DNA from: an uncultured Opitutia bacterium
GTDB lineage: Bacteria; Verrucomicrobiota; Verrucomicrobiia; Opitutales; UBA953
Length of the DNA: 7,093 bases
Assembly (NCBI GenBank): GCA_903879465.1
Contig: CAIRLQ010000215.1
Span: forward strand, 1 to 7,093
Direction of reading: 5' to 3'
A program made the position numbers and the translations under genes. Below, piece by piece: positions 6,005-7,093 of the stretch. The notes below the pieces were generated by a model. The model was not told the origin of the DNA, made no database searches, and saw nothing but the letters and a program-made list of their open reading frames with translations. Each line of letters starts with the position of its first letter. Position 1 is the first letter of the stretch.

Positions 6005-6913
6005 TTAGGCCGGAATATCGGCGAACTCGTGCAACGAAGCCACGAGGGCCTCGGGTGCGGAGCGCTTCATCATGCCCGCCAGCACGCCGCCGGGGCCACA
6101 TTCATAAAACTGGGCGATGCCAGTCGAAGCCGCGGCCTTGCAATCATCTTCCCAGAGGACCGAGGAAACGACCTGCTTGACCAGCGCGGCGCGGAGATCA
6201 GCCGGCTCGGCGAGCGTGCCGCCGGTGGTATTGGAATAGACGGTGACGTGGGGGCGCTTAAACTCGATGCCCTGGAGAAACGCTTCGAAGGCCTGGCGGG
6301 CAGGCTCCATGAGACGACTATGGTAGGCGCCTGCGACGACGAGTGGCTTCACGAGCTTGAAGGCGCCGAACTCTTTGGCTCGGGCGACGGCTTGGGCTAC
6401 TTTCTCAGAGTCGCCAGAAATCACGACCTGCCCGGGACAGTTGAAATTAGCCGCATCGATATCGAACGCGGCGCAAAGCTTGGCAATATCGTCGCGGGTG
6501 CCGCCAATGACGGCGGCCATACCACCCTTGGTCTGGTCGCAGGCGAGCTGCATGAGCCGTCCGCGTTCGGCGACGACCTTAAGACCAGTTTCAAAATCCC
6601 AGACGCCAGCGACGGCGTAGGCGGTCAGCTCCCCGAGCGATAGCCCCAGGCAGGCCTTGAGGTCGCTGAGCTTACCGCGCTCCTTGAGGACCTGGGCAAT
6701 GGCGTAGCCCTGGACATAGAGGGCAGGCTGGCAGACGCGGGTCTCGGTCAATAGCTCGGCCGGACCTTCGAAGCAAACCTGCCGAAGATCAAACGGAAGA
6801 ACCTGGGCCGCACGGTCGTAGAGACCTTTGGCGAGGACCGATCCTGCGTACAGGGACTTCCCCATACCCACGACTTGGGCGCCTTGACCGGAGAACAGGA
6901 GAGCAGTGGACAT
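6005..6913 (-). CDS. fabD: Malonyl-CoA:ACP transacylase FabD, 302 aa
   Basis: FabD moves malonyl from CoA to acyl carrier protein, supplying the extender unit of type II fatty-acid synthesis in the cytoplasm. Seen in order: FSGQGAQVVGMGKSL (7-21, oxyanion region QGAQ), the nucleophile elbow GLSLGEL (90-96) with Ser92, RGRLM with malonate-binding Arg117, NCPGQVVISG (158-167), GAYHSRLM with catalytic His198, and ECGPGGVLAGMMKR near the C-terminus. Ser92 and Arg117 carry the same numbers as in E. coli FabD, and the length is near the usual ~310. The elbow is GLSLGE instead of the commoner GHSLGE, a variant I recall from plant, cyanobacterial and some other bacterial enzymes. No acpP, fabH or fabG is adjacent in view; it leads the lepA-lepB operon instead. 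The ATG is preceded by a C/T-rich tract without a Shine-Dalgarno sequence. Confidence 0.97.
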   Translation of the reverse strand: MSTALLFSGQGAQVVGMGKSLYAGSVLAKGLYDRAAQVLPFDLRQVCFEGPAELLTETRVCQPALYVQGYAIAQVLKERGKLSDLKACLGLSLGELTAYAVAGVWDFETGLKVVAERGRLMQLACDQTKGGMAAVIGGTRDDIAKLCAAFDIDAANFNCPGQVVISGDSEKVAQAVARAKEFGAFKLVKPLVVAGAYHSRLMEPARQAFEAFLQGIEFKRPHVTVYSNTTGGTLAEPADLRAALVKQVVSSVLWEDDCKAAASTGIAQFYECGPGGVLAGMMKRSAPEALVASLHEFADIPA

Positions 6914-6914
6914 T

Positions 6915-6944
6915 GGGAGGAGGGAGGGAAAAAGGGCGGGAGGG
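6915..6944 (+). promoter_or_regulatory. G-quadruplex motif next to the fabD start (C/T tract in the fabD leader)
   Basis: Six runs of three G lie at 6915-6917, 6922-6924, 6926-6928, 6934-6936, 6938-6940 and 6942-6944, with connecting loops of 1-5 bases. This fits the standard G3-loop1-7 pattern with spare runs. The G-rich strand is the template strand of fabD, and the fabD leader is the matching C/T tract that ends one base before the ATG. The tract replaces a Shine-Dalgarno site. It could slow polymerase or be bound by ribosomal protein S1; both are inferences. Confidence 0.55.
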
Positions 6945-6970
6945 TCAATGGTGGAGAGGCGGAACGCCCA

Positions 6971-6998
6971 AGCGGTTAGCGGTTAGCGGTTAGCGGTT
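6971..6998 (+). repeat. Tandem heptamer array, AGCGGTT x4
   Basis: Four perfect, contiguous copies of AGCGGTT occupy 28 bases. The array is bracketed by CCCAA (6967-6971) and TTGGG (6997-7001), which are inverted copies of each other. Inverted copies of the heptamer recur at the window end. It lies in the fabD 5' region. Confidence 0.9.
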
Positions 6999-7045
6999 GG
7001 GAAACGCAAAAAGCAGAAGAACCAGAGAAACTAGGGCTCAGAACG

Positions 7046-7065
7046 CCCTCCCCTATACCCCACCC
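7046..7065 (-). promoter_or_regulatory. G-quadruplex motif on the - strand
   Basis: Read on the - strand, four G runs (3, 4, 4, 3) are separated by T, TATA and A. This is a compact intramolecular quadruplex pattern with loops of 1, 4 and 1. It lies on the coding strand of the fabD operon, so a transcript starting further upstream would carry it as RNA. It sits inside the loop formed by the two heptamer arrays. Confidence 0.55.
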
Positions 7066-7068
7066 TAT

Positions 7069-7093
7069 CCGCTAACCGCCAACCGCTAACCGC
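7069..7093 (-). repeat. Inverted heptamer array (continues past window end)
   Basis: On the + strand this reads GCTAACC, GCCAACC, GCTAACC, GC after a CC. Its complement is the AGCGGTT-type heptamer with one A-to-G variant. Over 25 bases it pairs with 6972-6996 with a single mismatch (6985 against 7080), which becomes a T-G wobble on the - strand. The array is cut by the window edge, so its full length is unknown. Confidence 0.8.

Larger units (their letters stand above)
6945..7093. other. Gene-free region upstream of fabD
   Basis: No protein or RNA gene is recognisable between the G-rich tract and the window end. The space holds a tandem heptamer array, a second G-quadruplex motif, inverted heptamers, and an 8-base direct repeat GAACGCCC (6962-6969 and 7041-7048). 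No convincing promoter for the fabD operon is visible. The best - strand candidate is a TTGGCG within the right-hand heptamers and TATAGG within the second G-rich motif, with an overlong 19-base spacer. Confidence 0.5.

Noticed and set aside
5941..6180. + strand frame preceded by a good-looking GAGGTG ribosome site
   Set aside because: The frame is Arg/Pro-rich, runs antisense into the end of fabD and has no family features. The purine run is simply the complement of the lepA leader.
6029..6643. + strand open frame of 204 codons opposite fabD
   Set aside because: It is antisense to all the catalytic motifs of FabD and shows no protein-family features.
6971..7093. CRISPR array
   Set aside because: The repeat unit is only seven bases with no spacers, and no cas gene is present.

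Overview
The window is a GC-rich bacterial chromosome segment holding seven protein genes. They converge near position 1560: two on the + strand at the left (the first cut by the window edge) and five on the - strand filling the rest. The content is mostly housekeeping (menaquinone synthesis, fatty-acid synthesis, elongation factor 4, signal peptidase I). The best-fitting lineage is Verrucomicrobiota, possibly Opitutae-like. This rests on a signal peptidase I with a long insertion, a GLSLGE-type FabD, scarce Shine-Dalgarno sites, and a REP-like palindrome of a kind I associate with such genomes. It is an inference from overall character and was not tested by database search.

Left part, + strand: bases 2-526 encode the C-terminal third of MenD, the thiamine-diphosphate enzyme that makes SEPHCHC in menaquinone synthesis. 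The roughly 170-base gap after it holds a near-perfect 56-bp palindrome centred at 569.5, which looks like a dispersed REP/RAYT-type element. Next comes a gene (697-1557) for an exported alpha/beta-hydrolase-like protein. It ends only 10 bases from the stop codon of the opposing operon.

Right part, - strand, read from right to left: fabD (6005-6913), lepA (4132-5931, GTG start), lepB (2728-4074), a GNAT acetyltransferase (2248-2715), and a DUF1653-GNAT fusion (1568-2239). The gaps are 73, 57, 12 and 8 bases, so this is probably one transcription unit. It joins lipid supply (FabD), elongation quality control (LepA/EF4) and removal of signal peptides at the membrane (LepB). Two N-acetyltransferases of unknown substrate follow at its end.

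Upstream of fabD, bases 6914-7093 carry no recognisable gene but are rich in structure. There is a six-run G-quadruplex motif on the + strand, four tandem copies of the heptamer AGCGGTT, and a second G-quadruplex motif on the - strand. Inverted copies of the heptamer then run off the end of the window. The two heptamer arrays could pair as a 25-bp stem with one mismatch around a 72-base loop. This is the most unusual part of the window. No rRNA, tRNA, CRISPR array, insertion sequence or recognisable defence system is visible.
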